A stretch of DNA of 34,169 nucleotides from an uncultured Clostridia bacterium (GCA_948440265.1 CAOJOK010000017.1:1-34169); one strand, 5' to 3'; shown: positions 15,435-24,213, numbered from the stretch's first letter. The notes: generated from the letters alone by a model not told the origin. A program made the numbers and translations.

Positions 15435-17987
15435 ATGAAAGAAATTCAGCAATTGCGGCGAATAGCCGTTAAACTCGGCGTAAGCGGTACGGTAACATCG
15501 ATAGCTGAAACAAGACTATACAAGGGCGGTTACGGCTTTGTGGTCTTGCAAGCGTATATTCCGATAACACAAAACCGTTCGCCGGATACGAGCCCGTTGT
15601 GTACGGTATTCCGCACAACGATAGATAAATTCGGCAACCGTAAACAATTCAACAAAGACGTTTACAATATGATATACACAACCGATGCGGAAATCGAAAA
15701 TGCAAAATATATGGTTTTCGAGTGTCCGCTTCCGAAAGCATTTACCGACACCGTAGGCGAGCTTGAAATGGTATTTACCTATTCGGAAATTAAAGCCGAG
15801 GATAAAGGCGAGGACAAGGTTGAGTATAAAGAGGTGGCAAGGCTTGCAAGCGGCATATATCGCACTGAAATTGCCGATAGCGATGTGTCAGACGGACAAA
15901 TAGTAAATCCGTTAGATGGAATGTGGGCGCAGCTAAACGATTTGCCGGCTAAAGTCGAGCAGATGAAAGATAGCGTCGATGCGCTTTTGCAAGAACCCGA
16001 CAATACGGACGCAAACATAGTGGGAACACCGAATGTTACATTGACTGATGACGGACGACTGAAGTTCAATCAATTAAAGGGCGCGAAAGGTGATACGGGC
16101 GAGTTAAAGGTAGGTAGTGTAAAACAAGTCGGCTATGACGAACCATTAAAAATCGAAAATAGCGGAACTGCTTCCGACGCAGTCTTTGATTTTGAGATAC
16201 CGCAGGGCAGACCTGTATTCGTGAAAGTGGGCAATGTGGTAACACTTCCGCCGACAAGTAATGCGCGGGTGGTAAATGTGGGGACGGATACCGACCCTAT
16301 ATTTGATTTTTATATACCGGAGGGTGTAGGGTTTACCATAGACAAAACTTATGAAAGCATAGAGGCAATGAACGAAAACTACGCGACAGACGATGTGAGA
16401 TTGTACGGCTTTGTTATAATAGATACCGGCAATGTGAATGACGATGATAACGCAAAGTTGTATATTAAGACTTCGGAACGGTACGAGTTTTTGACCGACC
16501 TCTCCGGAGCTCAGGGGATAAAGGGCGATAAAGGTATTCAAGGCGAAAAAGGCGAGCAGGGTGTAGGAATACAATCAATCGAATATTACCGACAAGACAG
16601 TAACGGCGGAAATGTGTATCGAATAACTTTGACAAACGGACAGACGGTTGACTTTACAGCGCCGAAAGGCGATAAGGGATTGTCTGGAGACAGTGGCGCT
16701 AATGTACCTATAACTTATGCGGCATTAAAAACTTTGAAAGACGAGAGTAGATTGGTAAAAGGTGTATTTTATCGTATAACAGACTTTGTTACCACCACCG
16801 CACAAGAAGAAACTCAAAGCGCTGATTGGCCCTTCGACATTATTGTTATGGCAACCGATACAGATAAGCTTTCGGAAATAGCCTATGCCACTCAGCACGA
16901 TGGCGATACTTATTTTGCTCAAGCTAAACTTAACGCTTGGAAACTGAAATATTGCTTTGAGAATGACGCTGACCGTTTTGCTTGGGCTGATGTGAACTAT
17001 GGTAAAGGTGTTATTTATGAGCTTGAAGACGAGTTCAATAATAAGTGCGGATACGATTTCAAAAACATTATGTTTAAAAGGTACTTGGTCGAAAATTGTG
17101 ATGACTGTCCATCTTTAGTGGGTAGATATTATGGTTTAAAACAGGTTGGACAAGATGTATATTTACCGACTATGTCGGAAATATCGACGGCTGCCGAGTC
17201 TTGGAGATTTACATTCTCTTTGGGCGAAGAGAGCGATTATTCAATGACTGATTGCAGAGGAAGTTCAAAAGTTTGTTTCGGCAATCAGGTAAACAATTAC
17301 AAAATTGACGCTAAAAGCTATCTGCCCAATGTAGTATTTTTAAATAACACTACAGATAGCTTTTGTTACGGAAACATATTATTTTCCGAGAACACACATA
17401 GCATTACCATTGGCGGTAACTGTCGTTTGAATTCATTTGGCGGCAATTGTTATGCTAATGTTTTTGGCGATGATTTCAGTACCAATATTTTCGGGAATGG
17501 CTGTTTTAACAATATTTTCGGTAATAATTGCTATGATAATGTGGTTGGCAATAATTGCTACGATAATATCATTAAAGATATGTTTTCGATGAATATAGTA
17601 GGAAATTATTTTAGTTCAAATACGATAGGTTCAGGTGCTCAATCAAACGCGTTCGGTAATGGTTGCAGTGAGAATTATTGTGAAGACAATTGCTCAAATA
17701 ATACATTTAGCCATTGGTGTTATTGTAATTATATGGGTAATAATATTCAATATAATACATTCGACAGTTTTTGCAGTTCAAATACTCTTGGCGATGATTG
17801 TACATATAATACTTTCGGAAAAAGTTGCAGCGGCAATACTTTAAGGGGTAACTGTTCTTTTAATACTTTTGGGTGCAATTGTTATTCAAATGTTTTTGGA
17901 AAAAACAGCAATTATAATGATTGTGTTTTTATTCATAACAGAACTTTTGATGCCAATACATCCAATATACGCCCGTGGCTATTATAA
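15435..17987 (+). CDS. Receptor-binding tail fibre: BppU-like N-terminus, collagen-like segments, Asn/Cys repeat C-terminus
   Basis: This protein has 850 residues, with GGAGG at 15424-15428 before the ATG at 15435. Residues 1-130 resemble the N-terminal domain of baseplate upper protein BppU. Collagen-like Gly-X-Y stretches follow near 215, 358-380 (GIKGDKGIQGEKGEQG) and 409. Residues about 425-640 form a domain (YRITDFVTTT, PFDIIVMATD, NAWKLKYC, KGVIYELEDE) that I recall from tail and surface proteins of gut Bacteroides and their phages. From about 650 to 835 come roughly ten-residue repeats of the type NxFGxxCxxN, likely a stacked beta-solenoid with Asn and Cys ladders. The C-terminus probably determines host range. 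Confidence 0.8.
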   Translation: MKEIQQLRRIAVKLGVSGTVTSIAETRLYKGGYGFVVLQAYIPITQNRSPDTSPLCTVFRTTIDKFGNRKQFNKDVYNMIYTTDAEIENAKYMVFECPLPKAFTDTVGELEMVFTYSEIKAEDKGEDKVEYKEVARLASGIYRTEIADSDVSDGQIVNPLDGMWAQLNDLPAKVEQMKDSVDALLQEPDNTDANIVGTPNVTLTDDGRLKFNQLKGAKGDTGELKVGSVKQVGYDEPLKIENSGTASDAVFDFEIPQGRPVFVKVGNVVTLPPTSNARVVNVGTDTDPIFDFYIPEGVGFTIDKTYESIEAMNENYATDDVRLYGFVIIDTGNVNDDDNAKLYIKTSERYEFLTDLSGAQGIKGDKGIQGEKGEQGVGIQSIEYYRQDSNGGNVYRITLTNGQTVDFTAPKGDKGLSGDSGANVPITYAALKTLKDESRLVKGVFYRITDFVTTTAQEETQSADWPFDIIVMATDTDKLSEIAYATQHDGDTYFAQAKLNAWKLKYCFENDADRFAWADVNYGKGVIYELEDEFNNKCGYDFKNIMFKRYLVENCDDCPSLVGRYYGLKQVGQDVYLPTMSEISTAAESWRFTFSLGEESDYSMTDCRGSSKVCFGNQVNNYKIDAKSYLPNVVFLNNTTDSFCYGNILFSENTHSITIGGNCRLNSFGGNCYANVFGDDFSTNIFGNGCFNNIFGNNCYDNVVGNNCYDNIIKDMFSMNIVGNYFSSNTIGSGAQSNAFGNGCSENYCEDNCSNNTFSHWCYCNYMGNNIQYNTFDSFCSSNTLGDDCTYNTFGKSCSGNTLRGNCSFNTFGCNCYSNVFGKNSNYNDCVFIHNRTFDANTSNIRPWLL
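17370..17935 (+). repeat. Coding repeats of about 30 bases (decapeptide NxFGxxCxxN)
   Basis: Repeated units such as FGNNCYDN, GDDCTYNTFG and GNCSFNTFG recur about every ten residues over more than 180 residues of the fibre. Such DNA repeats favour recombination and change in repeat number. Confidence 0.75.
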
Positions 17988-17998
17988 GGAGATTAGTT

Positions 17999-18265
17999 AT
18001 GAAATTTATAGATATGGATATTAAGACAAGTAAAGTTTATCTCAATATTATGAGTGTAGATTTGGTTAAAACATTGACTATGGATACAGATAAAGCGTTG
18101 GAACAGTTTGGTGCGTTTGATGTAATAAGCGTAAAAGAGCCGCACTATTTCAAAGTAAATAAGCAAGCTGATTATTTACCGACACAAAACGATAATAGCA
18201 GGTTGATTTTAAGAAAGAGCGGCGTTACAAACATAATATTAAAAAAGCATTTTTCGGAGGAATAG
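17999..18265 (+). CDS. Small protein after the tail fibre, unknown function
   Basis: This 88-residue protein has AAGGAG at 17985-17990, supporting the ATG at 17999 rather than the in-frame one at 17975 inside the fibre gene. Strand-like start (KFIDMDIKTSKVYLNIMSV) and a basic tail (LRKSGVTNIILKKHF). It may be a fibre accessory or chaperone, judged only by position. No family is recognised. Confidence 0.55.
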   Translation: MKFIDMDIKTSKVYLNIMSVDLVKTLTMDTDKALEQFGAFDVISVKEPHYFKVNKQADYLPTQNDNSRLILRKSGVTNIILKKHFSEE

Positions 18266-18269
18266 ACCC

Positions 18270-18935
18270 ATGAAATACAAACTTATAAAGGATTCCGATG
18301 CGGGTGTTATAATAGACCCGACGCCGATATTGCGCGATATCAAAGACACTTTCACAGTGTCTTTTGTTTTACCCGAAAACGGAATATATATTGCATTATT
18401 TCGTGATGAAAGCGGAGCGGAATACCGTGTGACGATAAAAAACAGTGTGGCAAAGGTGCCGAAACAGATACTTGACAAAGAACAACGTATCGGGTTGACG
18501 GTATGTTTGTTGGACGGCGAAAAGATTGTGCATTCTTGGGAATGTCATACTTTGAAAGTTGGTACTTTTCTGTCACTGCGAAAAACACAATGGCAAATAA
18601 CCGCAGGTGTGGACGATAGGGCGGTCTTTGAAAGGATGTCCGAACTCGAGTGTCTGCATATTCAAAAAATATCGGAAGTAAAAGAATTTCAAGAGCAAAT
18701 TGAAACAGCGTTTGAAACACTAAAGAAGGAGAATATGTGTGAAACGGAAAGAATGCGAGAAACTATAGACTCAATCGAAAAAGAAACTTCGGCGCAGTCG
18801 AAACTGCTTGCCGATTTAAAGACGTCTGTGGAAAAAATTTCTACGGCATACAATGCGGCAATAGAGGTAGTTAACGACCTTTCGCAACGTATGAGCGAAC
18901 TCGAAGCAAATTACGACCCCACGATTATAAAATAG
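18270..18935 (+). CDS. Tail/baseplate accessory protein with C-terminal coiled coil
   Basis: This 221-residue protein has GGAGG at 18256-18260. Residues 1-115 form a beta-rich domain (FTVSFVLPENGIYIALF, AEYRVTIKNSVAKVP). Residues 125-215 are a long heptad-patterned coiled coil (EVKEFQEQIETAFETLKKE, ... SQSKLLADLKTSVEKI-type spacing), suggesting a trimer or fibre stalk. It lies between the receptor-binding fibre and membrane proteins, so a baseplate or fibre-attachment role is likely but unproved. Confidence 0.6.
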   Translation: MKYKLIKDSDAGVIIDPTPILRDIKDTFTVSFVLPENGIYIALFRDESGAEYRVTIKNSVAKVPKQILDKEQRIGLTVCLLDGEKIVHSWECHTLKVGTFLSLRKTQWQITAGVDDRAVFERMSELECLHIQKISEVKEFQEQIETAFETLKKENMCETERMRETIDSIEKETSAQSKLLADLKTSVEKISTAYNAAIEVVNDLSQRMSELEANYDPTIIK

Positions 18936-18947
18936 GAGGATACATAA

Positions 18948-19469
18948 ATGGATATCAATACGATTTGGCAAACGGTGGAACCGTATGTAATGGCAATAGT
19001 AGGCGCACTTGCAGGCGGAACGGGCATATACGCGCTCGTCCGCAGCTTTGTGGGCAAATGGGTGAATAAGTTCGGCGCAAAGTACGACACCGAAATTATC
19101 GCAAAAAAAGTGGCTGAAAAGCTTGCGGGTAAGACGATAGACGTCGATGTCACGGCGGTCACGGAGAAAAAATTGGATAAGATAAATAACTCGCTCAATA
19201 AAAAAATAGCCGCAGTCGAGCAAGCGACAAATTCTTATAAACATATTCTCGCGCTCATCGCCGTGGCAGTATCGCGTTTAAAGGCTCTCACCGACGAAGA
19301 ACGGGCAGAGTTTACCGCGGCCATTCAAGCCATTGAAAAAGATTACGCGCCGCCTTTGCGGGAGAAGATAGCCACTGTCAAGCTTGCGCCGATAGAACTC
19401 GAAACAAATGTGGAATCCGAGCATTTCGAAGAAGAAAGTCTGATAAACTTCGGGGGCTTGAAGCAATGA
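18948..19469 (+). CDS. Single-pass membrane protein, possible holin-like
   Basis: This 173-residue protein has AGGAGGA upstream. One N-terminal membrane segment (about 12-36: YVMAIVGALAGGTGIYALV), then amphipathic helices and a charged C-terminus. Its place at the end of the late operon, first of three membrane proteins, is where lysis genes usually lie. Size and topology do not match a standard holin clearly. Could equally be a prophage membrane protein with another role. Confidence 0.5.
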   Translation: MDINTIWQTVEPYVMAIVGALAGGTGIYALVRSFVGKWVNKFGAKYDTEIIAKKVAEKLAGKTIDVDVTAVTEKKLDKINNSLNKKIAAVEQATNSYKHILALIAVAVSRLKALTDEERAEFTAAIQAIEKDYAPPLREKIATVKLAPIELETNVESEHFEEESLINFGGLKQ

Positions 19470-19987
19470 AATGGACCAAGAAAAAAATCGCATATAACGT
19501 CTTGCAACTCGTCTTTTACGGCGTTATTCCGCTCGTGCTGGTATTTCTCACTTACGGCAATATCGGGGACGGAAAAGCCGCTGTCGGGTTCAAGATAGCC
19601 GCGCCGGGAATTATAGCGCTCGCGCTCATATTCCTGTGTCTGAAAAAACTGTTTATCGACAGAAAGCTTGCCGATACTCGGGCGCAGCTTAACAGTCTGA
19701 AAGCCGATTTGAGAATAAAAACCGATTCGGCGGAAGTGACGAATATCGAGAACGCAATAAAAAATCTTGGCACGGCGGAAGTAATATCAAACAGCGTCGT
19801 GCCGTTGCTTTTGCTGATTCTCGCTATAATCTGCTGTAAGGTTATGGAAGCGGGACTTGTGAAGCTGTCGGGGACTTGCGGCTTCCTGCTCGTGTCATAT
19901 GTAATCGGAACAGTGTTCGCAATACTTGACGCAAGGGAAGTCCACGGTAAACATAAGGAGAGCATAGATGAAAGAAAAGAAGGATAG
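19466..19987 (+). CDS. Multi-pass membrane protein of unknown function
   Basis: This 173-residue protein starts at an ATGA overlap. Four likely membrane segments: about 10-30 (QLVFYGVIPLVLVFLTY), 42-62 (AAPGIIALALIFLCL), 107-125 (SVVPLLLLILAIICC), 133-152 (GTCGFLLVSYVIGTVFAIL). A charged helix lies between the second and third. It may be part of a holin or membrane complex with its two neighbours; overlap of the genes implies co-translation. No family is recognised. Confidence 0.55.
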   Translation: MKWTKKKIAYNVLQLVFYGVIPLVLVFLTYGNIGDGKAAVGFKIAAPGIIALALIFLCLKKLFIDRKLADTRAQLNSLKADLRIKTDSAEVTNIENAIKNLGTAEVISNSVVPLLLLILAIICCKVMEAGLVKLSGTCGFLLVSYVIGTVFAILDAREVHGKHKESIDERKEG

Positions 19988-20951
19988 CATAAAGGATACC
20001 GTCGTAAAAGTAAAGGACAGTTTTACTCTGCGGCAGTTGGCGTTCGCGTTCGTGGTCATTTTCGGTATGGCGGCAGATATAGCGTCCGATTACTTGACGG
20101 TAGGCTGGAACGCAAGCATATTTGCCGACCCCGCGTATTGGGTCAATCTCGCACTGTCGCAGGGCGCGATTATAGTTATGATGCTGTGTACATACGCGCT
20201 GACTTCGGAGCGTGAAGAAGCGAGCAACGAAGCCGTGCAGAATCTGCGCAGAGAGATTTATAAGGCGCATTGTATAATAACGAAGTACGCTCTGTCCGAA
20301 AAATTCGACGACTATGTGTATGTCAAAAATATTCAAAGAAAGACGGTGGCGTATAAAAAGAAAATGGAACGCAAAATCTTCCGAACGAATAATGAAGAAA
20401 AGCAAAAACAGCTTCGAGACGAGCTCGAACGCGGACTTAAAATCATAGAAAATCTGAAAGTAAAGTACGATAAGATAAAGATAGCAACGATTTTTTCCCG
20501 AGCTTCTTTTTCCGCCGAGGACAGCGAAAGCTTGGACGACGGACGCGCAAAAACCACTCGTCGAATGCTGCTGAACAAAGTCGTGAGCGTGATTGCGTTC
20601 GGCGTATTGGTTTCCTCTCTGGCTTTCGATATGCGTGCGTTCGGCGTGGGTATGATTTTAAAAACTTTTATGAAATTGTTTCAAGCCGCCTATGCGCTGT
20701 ACAGCGGCGGAAGAACGGGCGTGGACTTTGTACGCGGACCGCTCAATACCGCTCTCGATAACCGCGCGTCCTTCATACAAAAGTTTCTCGATAAAAACGC
20801 GCTCGGCGATAACGAGCGTCAAGCAATCGAAGAGAAAACGGAAGTCGAAGCGGCAACGGAATACGAGCAGATTTTGGCGCGAAAAAAAGAGCTGGAACAG
20901 TCGGATGGGGCAGAGTCAAATTTCATCCAGGAACAGCTTGTCGGCAAGTAG
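19968..20951 (+). CDS. Membrane protein with central coiled coil, unknown function
   Basis: This 327-residue protein overlaps the previous gene by 20 bases; AAGGAG at 19955-19960. Two membrane segments near the N-terminus (FAFVVIFGMAADIASDYL; LALSQGAIIVMMLCTYAL), a charged coiled coil (about 85-175), a further hydrophobic segment (VVSVIAFGVLVSSLAF) and a Glu-rich tail. It closes the late operon and runs 36 bases into the convergent Spo0A-like gene. Lysis, superinfection exclusion or another envelope role are all possible. Confidence 0.55.
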   Translation: MKEKKDSIKDTVVKVKDSFTLRQLAFAFVVIFGMAADIASDYLTVGWNASIFADPAYWVNLALSQGAIIVMMLCTYALTSEREEASNEAVQNLRREIYKAHCIITKYALSEKFDDYVYVKNIQRKTVAYKKKMERKIFRTNNEEKQKQLRDELERGLKIIENLKVKYDKIKIATIFSRASFSAEDSESLDDGRAKTTRRMLLNKVVSVIAFGVLVSSLAFDMRAFGVGMILKTFMKLFQAAYALYSGGRTGVDFVRGPLNTALDNRASFIQKFLDKNALGDNERQAIEEKTEVEAATEYEQILARKKELEQSDGAESNFIQEQLVGK

Positions 20952-21377
20952 GGCAATAAACTCGCTGTTTGTCGGTTTCTCATAACGGTTGTAAATGTTC
21001 ACTCCGAACAGCGAGTTGATTTTTTCGATTTTACCGCGCTTCCACGCCGTATCGATAGCGCTGCGAATGTCGCGCTCGACCGTGCTTGAAGTTGTGCCGA
21101 AAAGCTCGGCGACCTTCGGATACAGGCACTTTGTCGTGTTGTTTATTATTTCGGGATTGTCTATGGTGAGCTTGATGGCTTCCCGTAAAAATTGATAGCC
21201 CTTGAGTTTGGATGAAATGCCTATCGCTATGAAAATGCGCGCAATCTTTTTGTCCAAACTGTTTTTGGCGTAATGGGTATCGCCGTCTATCGGCTCGTAA
21301 CCGCGGCTTTTCAATAACGCTTTGATTTCGTCCATAAGGTCGCTGTCGATGTTGACAAATAAAATTTGCTTGTCCAT
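20916..21377 (-). CDS. Receiver-less Spo0A-like DNA-binding protein
   Basis: This 153-residue protein starts at ATG 21377 with GGAG just upstream. Residues about 45-150 match the C-terminal DNA-binding domain of the sporulation regulator Spo0A: IGISSKLKGYQFLREAI, ELFGTTSSTVERDIRSAI, AWKRGKIEKINSLFG and KPTNSEFIALLADKL. The phosphorylation receiver is replaced by a short N-terminus (DLMDEIKALLKSRGYEPI) lacking its catalytic Asp. In Spo0A, phosphorylation relieves inhibition by the receiver, so a lone domain might bind 0A boxes constitutively. It sits at the prophage edge, opposite to the late operon. It could interfere with sporulation or use the host's 0A control to time phage functions; this is inference. 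Confidence 0.85.
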   Translation of the reverse strand: MDKQILFVNIDSDLMDEIKALLKSRGYEPIDGDTHYAKNSLDKKIARIFIAIGISSKLKGYQFLREAIKLTIDNPEIINNTTKCLYPKVAELFGTTSSTVERDIRSAIDTAWKRGKIEKINSLFGVNIYNRYEKPTNSEFIALLADKLFLDEI

Positions 21378-21494
21378 TATACATTCTCCGAAGTTAAATA
21401 GGGACTTTATTGTAAAGGAAAAGCATAGTATGCAACGAGATAATTGCAAACCCGATATTCAAATCGTTTTTCCGATATGGAGAACTAAAAAAAA

Positions 21495-21719
21495 TCAGAA
21501 CCGAATTTTATTTCCAAAATCGTCTTCAAGGTCCAGCAGATAGTCTGCCGTCACGTCGAAGAATATGGCAAGCTGCCGTATTGCGCTTGCAGACGGCTCG
21601 TATAAGCCGTTCTCCCATTGCGAGATTGTGGCTTGTCCGATATCGAGCTTTTCGGCAAGCTCTTTCTGCGTAAGCGCTTTTTCTCGTCTCAACTCCGTGA
21701 TTTGTTTTGCCAGGGACAT
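21495..21719 (-). CDS. XRE-family HTH regulator (Cro/CI-like)
   Basis: This 74-residue protein has a clear helix-turn-helix of the lambda Cro/CI type at about 8-60: ITELRREKALTQKELAEKL, then IGQATISQWENGLYEPSAS. AAGGAG lies 7 bases before the ATG. It lacks an effector or cleavage domain, so it is a simple repressor-type protein. It lies between the Spo0A-like gene and a broken host gene, all on the minus strand. It may be a phage regulator or the remains of a mobile island; its targets are unknown. Confidence 0.85.
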   Translation of the reverse strand: MSLAKQITELRREKALTQKELAEKLDIGQATISQWENGLYEPSASAIRQLAIFFDVTADYLLDLEDDFGNKIRF

Positions 21720-21772
21720 AAAATTACTCCTTTCAAATGTATTTTTATCGCCCTTTTGAAGTAACTGCTTAA
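21720..21772. other. Probable prophage/host junction
   Basis: The substrate-binding protein frame ends in mid-domain just after its GLMGPEAT segment, and unrelated sequence leading to the XRE gene follows. With the phage late genes ending nearby, this is where an attachment core would be expected. The core itself cannot be identified without the other junction. Confidence 0.35.
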
Positions 21773-22050
21773 ATCGTGGCTTCCGGACCCATAAGACCTA
21801 TTTCGGCGCTTCCGGACGCTATCGCATTCATAACTTTGTCCGCGCCGCCACCGTTCGTGAACGAAACGTCCAAGCCCTCCTCGTCGAAATAACCGAGATT
21901 TTCGGCAAGGTACATCGGCGCATAGAAAATGCTGTGAGTGACCTCGCACAGGCGTACTTTCGTCTTGCCGCCGGCGGAACAATTGCAGCCCGTAAAGCAT
22001 ACGAGACAGAGCATAGCGCTGAACACGACGGCAAAAATTTTTTTCTTCAT
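21769..22050 (-). pseudogene. Truncated ABC-transporter substrate-binding lipoprotein (NMT1/SsuA-like)
   Basis: This 93-residue fragment begins with an intact lipoprotein signal (MKKKIFAVVFSAMLCLVCFTGC) followed by the typical start of NMT1/SsuA/ThiY binding proteins: YAPMYLAENLGYFDEEGLDV, GGGADKVMNAIASGSAEIG, LMGPEA. Full-length members have about 300 or more residues, so roughly 70 percent is missing and the ligand site cannot form. AAGGAGAAAAG precedes the ATG and a TATAAT lies at 22107-22102, without a good -35 element. The missing part is not in this window. Interruption by integration at this point is the simplest explanation; deletion is the alternative. Confidence 0.8.
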
Positions 22051-22185
22051 TACTTTTCTCCTTGAATTTTTTTATCGGCTGTAAGCGCGCAAACATCGCC
22101 GATTATACCCCATAATATGACCGCCGCACGCCGAATGTGAAATGTCGAAAGAAAATAGGGCCATAGGAAAAGGTGTTCGATTTTC

Positions 22186-22214
22186 TTGCTAAAATTTTTT
22201 GGATATGATAGAAT
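22186..22214 (+). promoter_or_regulatory. Promoter of the DUF2207 gene
   Basis: TTGCTA (22186-22191), 17 bases, TAGAAT (22209-22214). The start codon lies 30 bases after the -10 element, with a GGAG site between. Confidence 0.7.
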
Positions 22215-22243
22215 TATAGATAACAAAACTGACGGAGTTTGCT

Positions 22244-24172
22244 ATGAAAGACAGATTGCTGAAACGCTTGTTCCCGATAGCCGCGGCGCTTTTGATACTC
22301 ATTGCCGCCACGGCTTTTACCGCGATAACCGTATCCTATGCCGATTCTTATGTCGACGGCGAAAGCGGCGAAACGATGATAGACACCAACTGGTGGTTTC
22401 AGAATATCGACGTTGAGATTGACGTCCGCAAAGATAAGACGCTTGCCGTGACGGAAACACTGCGCGTCGGCTTTATAAACGGCGGCAAAAATACGGGTAT
22501 CATAAGAGATATACAGCGCATATCGCAGACCACAAGAGTGGTGGACGGCGAGCTTCAAAAGGGCAGGGAGTACATCGCGAATATTTCCGACGTGTCCGTG
22601 ACGATAAACGGCGAAGAAGCAAAAGTGACGCAAAGCCTTTACGAGCAGGGTCAGTTCCATTCGGTGAAAATGCAGCTTACCGGCGGAAGATATTTCCCCG
22701 CGACCGACCAGCAGGCAATGGAAGACTCTCTCAATACCTTCGTACTGAAATATGTGTACGATATGAGCGACGACAAGGCAAAAGGCTACGACGATTTTAC
22801 CTTCGACGTGCTTGGCTATGCTATGGACTATACGCGCAACTTCCACGCGAAAATAACTTTTCCCGAAGACGTGGACGAAAGCAGGGTGACGTTCAGAACC
22901 AATAAGAAAAGCGAATTCGTCCCCGACGCCGAAAACGGAGAGAGTACGTCCGTAAACGGCAACGTGGTGGAACTGACCGCCAAACCGTATAAGGAGCACG
23001 TCGGCTATACCGTGCAGGTGCTGTTCGACGACGGATATTTTACCGTGCAAAAGACGATTTTCTGGTACTACTTCATATTCTTGGCGATAGCCGTCGCGGC
23101 AATGATATGCGGCGGCGTGCTCGTGTGGCGTTTCAGCTCGAACAGCGTCGTGGAAACGGTGGAGTTCTATCCGCCGAAAGATATGCGCGCAATGCGCTTT
23201 GCCGCCGTTTGGCGCGGAAAGACCCAAGGCAAGGATATAGCGGCTGTCGTGACGCAGTGGGCGGACGAAGGCTATGTGAGAATATATAAGGACGGCAAAA
23301 ACCACCTGATAGTACGCAAACTCAAAAGTATTCCCGACGACGTGCCGAAGTCGGAACGGGACTACTTCGATACGATGTTTGCGTATTCGTCGGAGTTTCA
23401 CACGCGCTCGTATAACTCCGAAAGAGACAAAAAGATGTATAGGAGCTTCGAATCTATGCAGACGGGAGCGGAAACGGGCGTCGCCTGCAAAAACAGCAAA
23501 TTGGCTTATGTGGGAATAGCCGCCTGTATGGTCCTGCCGTTTGTCGCGCTGTTCATATATTACTGCATACTGTGCGCGTTTGCTCTGCCGCTGTTCTTTC
23601 TGATTTTCATTGTCGCAGGCACTGCGGTCGGAGTCATACAGGCACGTGAAAAAACGCAGTGGATGATATATATCTTTCCGCTGATGTTCACGGCAATGCC
23701 GCTGGCGGCGTTTATACTCATATTCTATATGCCGCTGTACGACTATGCCGGACTGGTTTTCATTGCGCCGATTTGGTATCTCGCGCTGTATGTAATGTCG
23801 CACTTTATGAATAAGAAGTCCGAAGAAGTTTTGGGCGATTACGGAAAAATGCTCGGGTTCAAAAACTTCCTGCTGACGGCGGAACTGTCGAGAATAGAAA
23901 TGCTGTTCGACGACGACCCCGACTATTTCTCGCATATCATACCGTACTGCCTGATAATGGGTATCGGCAAAAAAGTTGAGAAACGCTTTGCCGCACTGAA
24001 TATAAAAATGCCGGAGTGGGCGGACGGAATAGCGCTCGGGTCGCTTTCGTCGTTCTCGCGCACGCTCGCCACGTCGTCGGGAATGAGCTCGTCGGGAAGC
24101 GGCGGCGGAGGCGGCGGTCACGGCGGTTCGTCGGGCGGCGGCGGAGGAGGCGGCGGAAGCCGCGGCTGTTAA
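22244..24172 (+). CDS. DUF2207 family membrane protein
   Basis: This 642-residue predicted envelope protein of unknown function is common in Gram-positive bacteria. It has a signal or anchor helix (about 9-33), then an extracytoplasmic DUF2207 domain (about 48-255; NIDVEIDVRKDKTLAVTETL, then INGGKNTGIIRDI). A membrane helix follows at 265-290, then a cytoplasmic region (VETVEFYPPKDM ... VTQWADEGYVRI). Further membrane helices lie near 425-530, and a last soluble part ends in a Gly/Ser-rich tail (GSGGGGGGHGG). The Gly-rich end is typical of this family. It is monocistronic by appearance, with its own promoter. It lies on the host side of the junction. Confidence 0.85.
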   Translation: MKDRLLKRLFPIAAALLILIAATAFTAITVSYADSYVDGESGETMIDTNWWFQNIDVEIDVRKDKTLAVTETLRVGFINGGKNTGIIRDIQRISQTTRVVDGELQKGREYIANISDVSVTINGEEAKVTQSLYEQGQFHSVKMQLTGGRYFPATDQQAMEDSLNTFVLKYVYDMSDDKAKGYDDFTFDVLGYAMDYTRNFHAKITFPEDVDESRVTFRTNKKSEFVPDAENGESTSVNGNVVELTAKPYKEHVGYTVQVLFDDGYFTVQKTIFWYYFIFLAIAVAAMICGGVLVWRFSSNSVVETVEFYPPKDMRAMRFAAVWRGKTQGKDIAAVVTQWADEGYVRIYKDGKNHLIVRKLKSIPDDVPKSERDYFDTMFAYSSEFHTRSYNSERDKKMYRSFESMQTGAETGVACKNSKLAYVGIAACMVLPFVALFIYYCILCAFALPLFFLIFIVAGTAVGVIQAREKTQWMIYIFPLMFTAMPLAAFILIFYMPLYDYAGLVFIAPIWYLALYVMSHFMNKKSEEVLGDYGKMLGFKNFLLTAELSRIEMLFDDDPDYFSHIIPYCLIMGIGKKVEKRFAALNIKMPEWADGIALGSLSSFSRTLATSSGMSSSGSGGGGGGHGGSSGGGGGGGGSRGC

Positions 24173-24213
24173 AGTCGTAAATCGTTTCACGAAAAGAATA
24201 CAACCGAATTTGC

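Noticed and set aside
17635..17844. Alternate-frame ORF inside the fibre repeats
   Set aside because: It lies wholly inside the repeat-coding region and has no ribosome site.
15435..17987. Diversity-generating retroelement target in the tail fibre
   Set aside because: No reverse transcriptase, template repeat or C-type-lectin-like variable end is visible; repeats are solenoid-type.
22214..24190. Very long minus-strand open frame (658 codons) opposite the DUF2207 gene
   Set aside because: It mirrors the plus-strand gene, has no ribosome site or domain, and its composition is that of a reverse-complement shadow.
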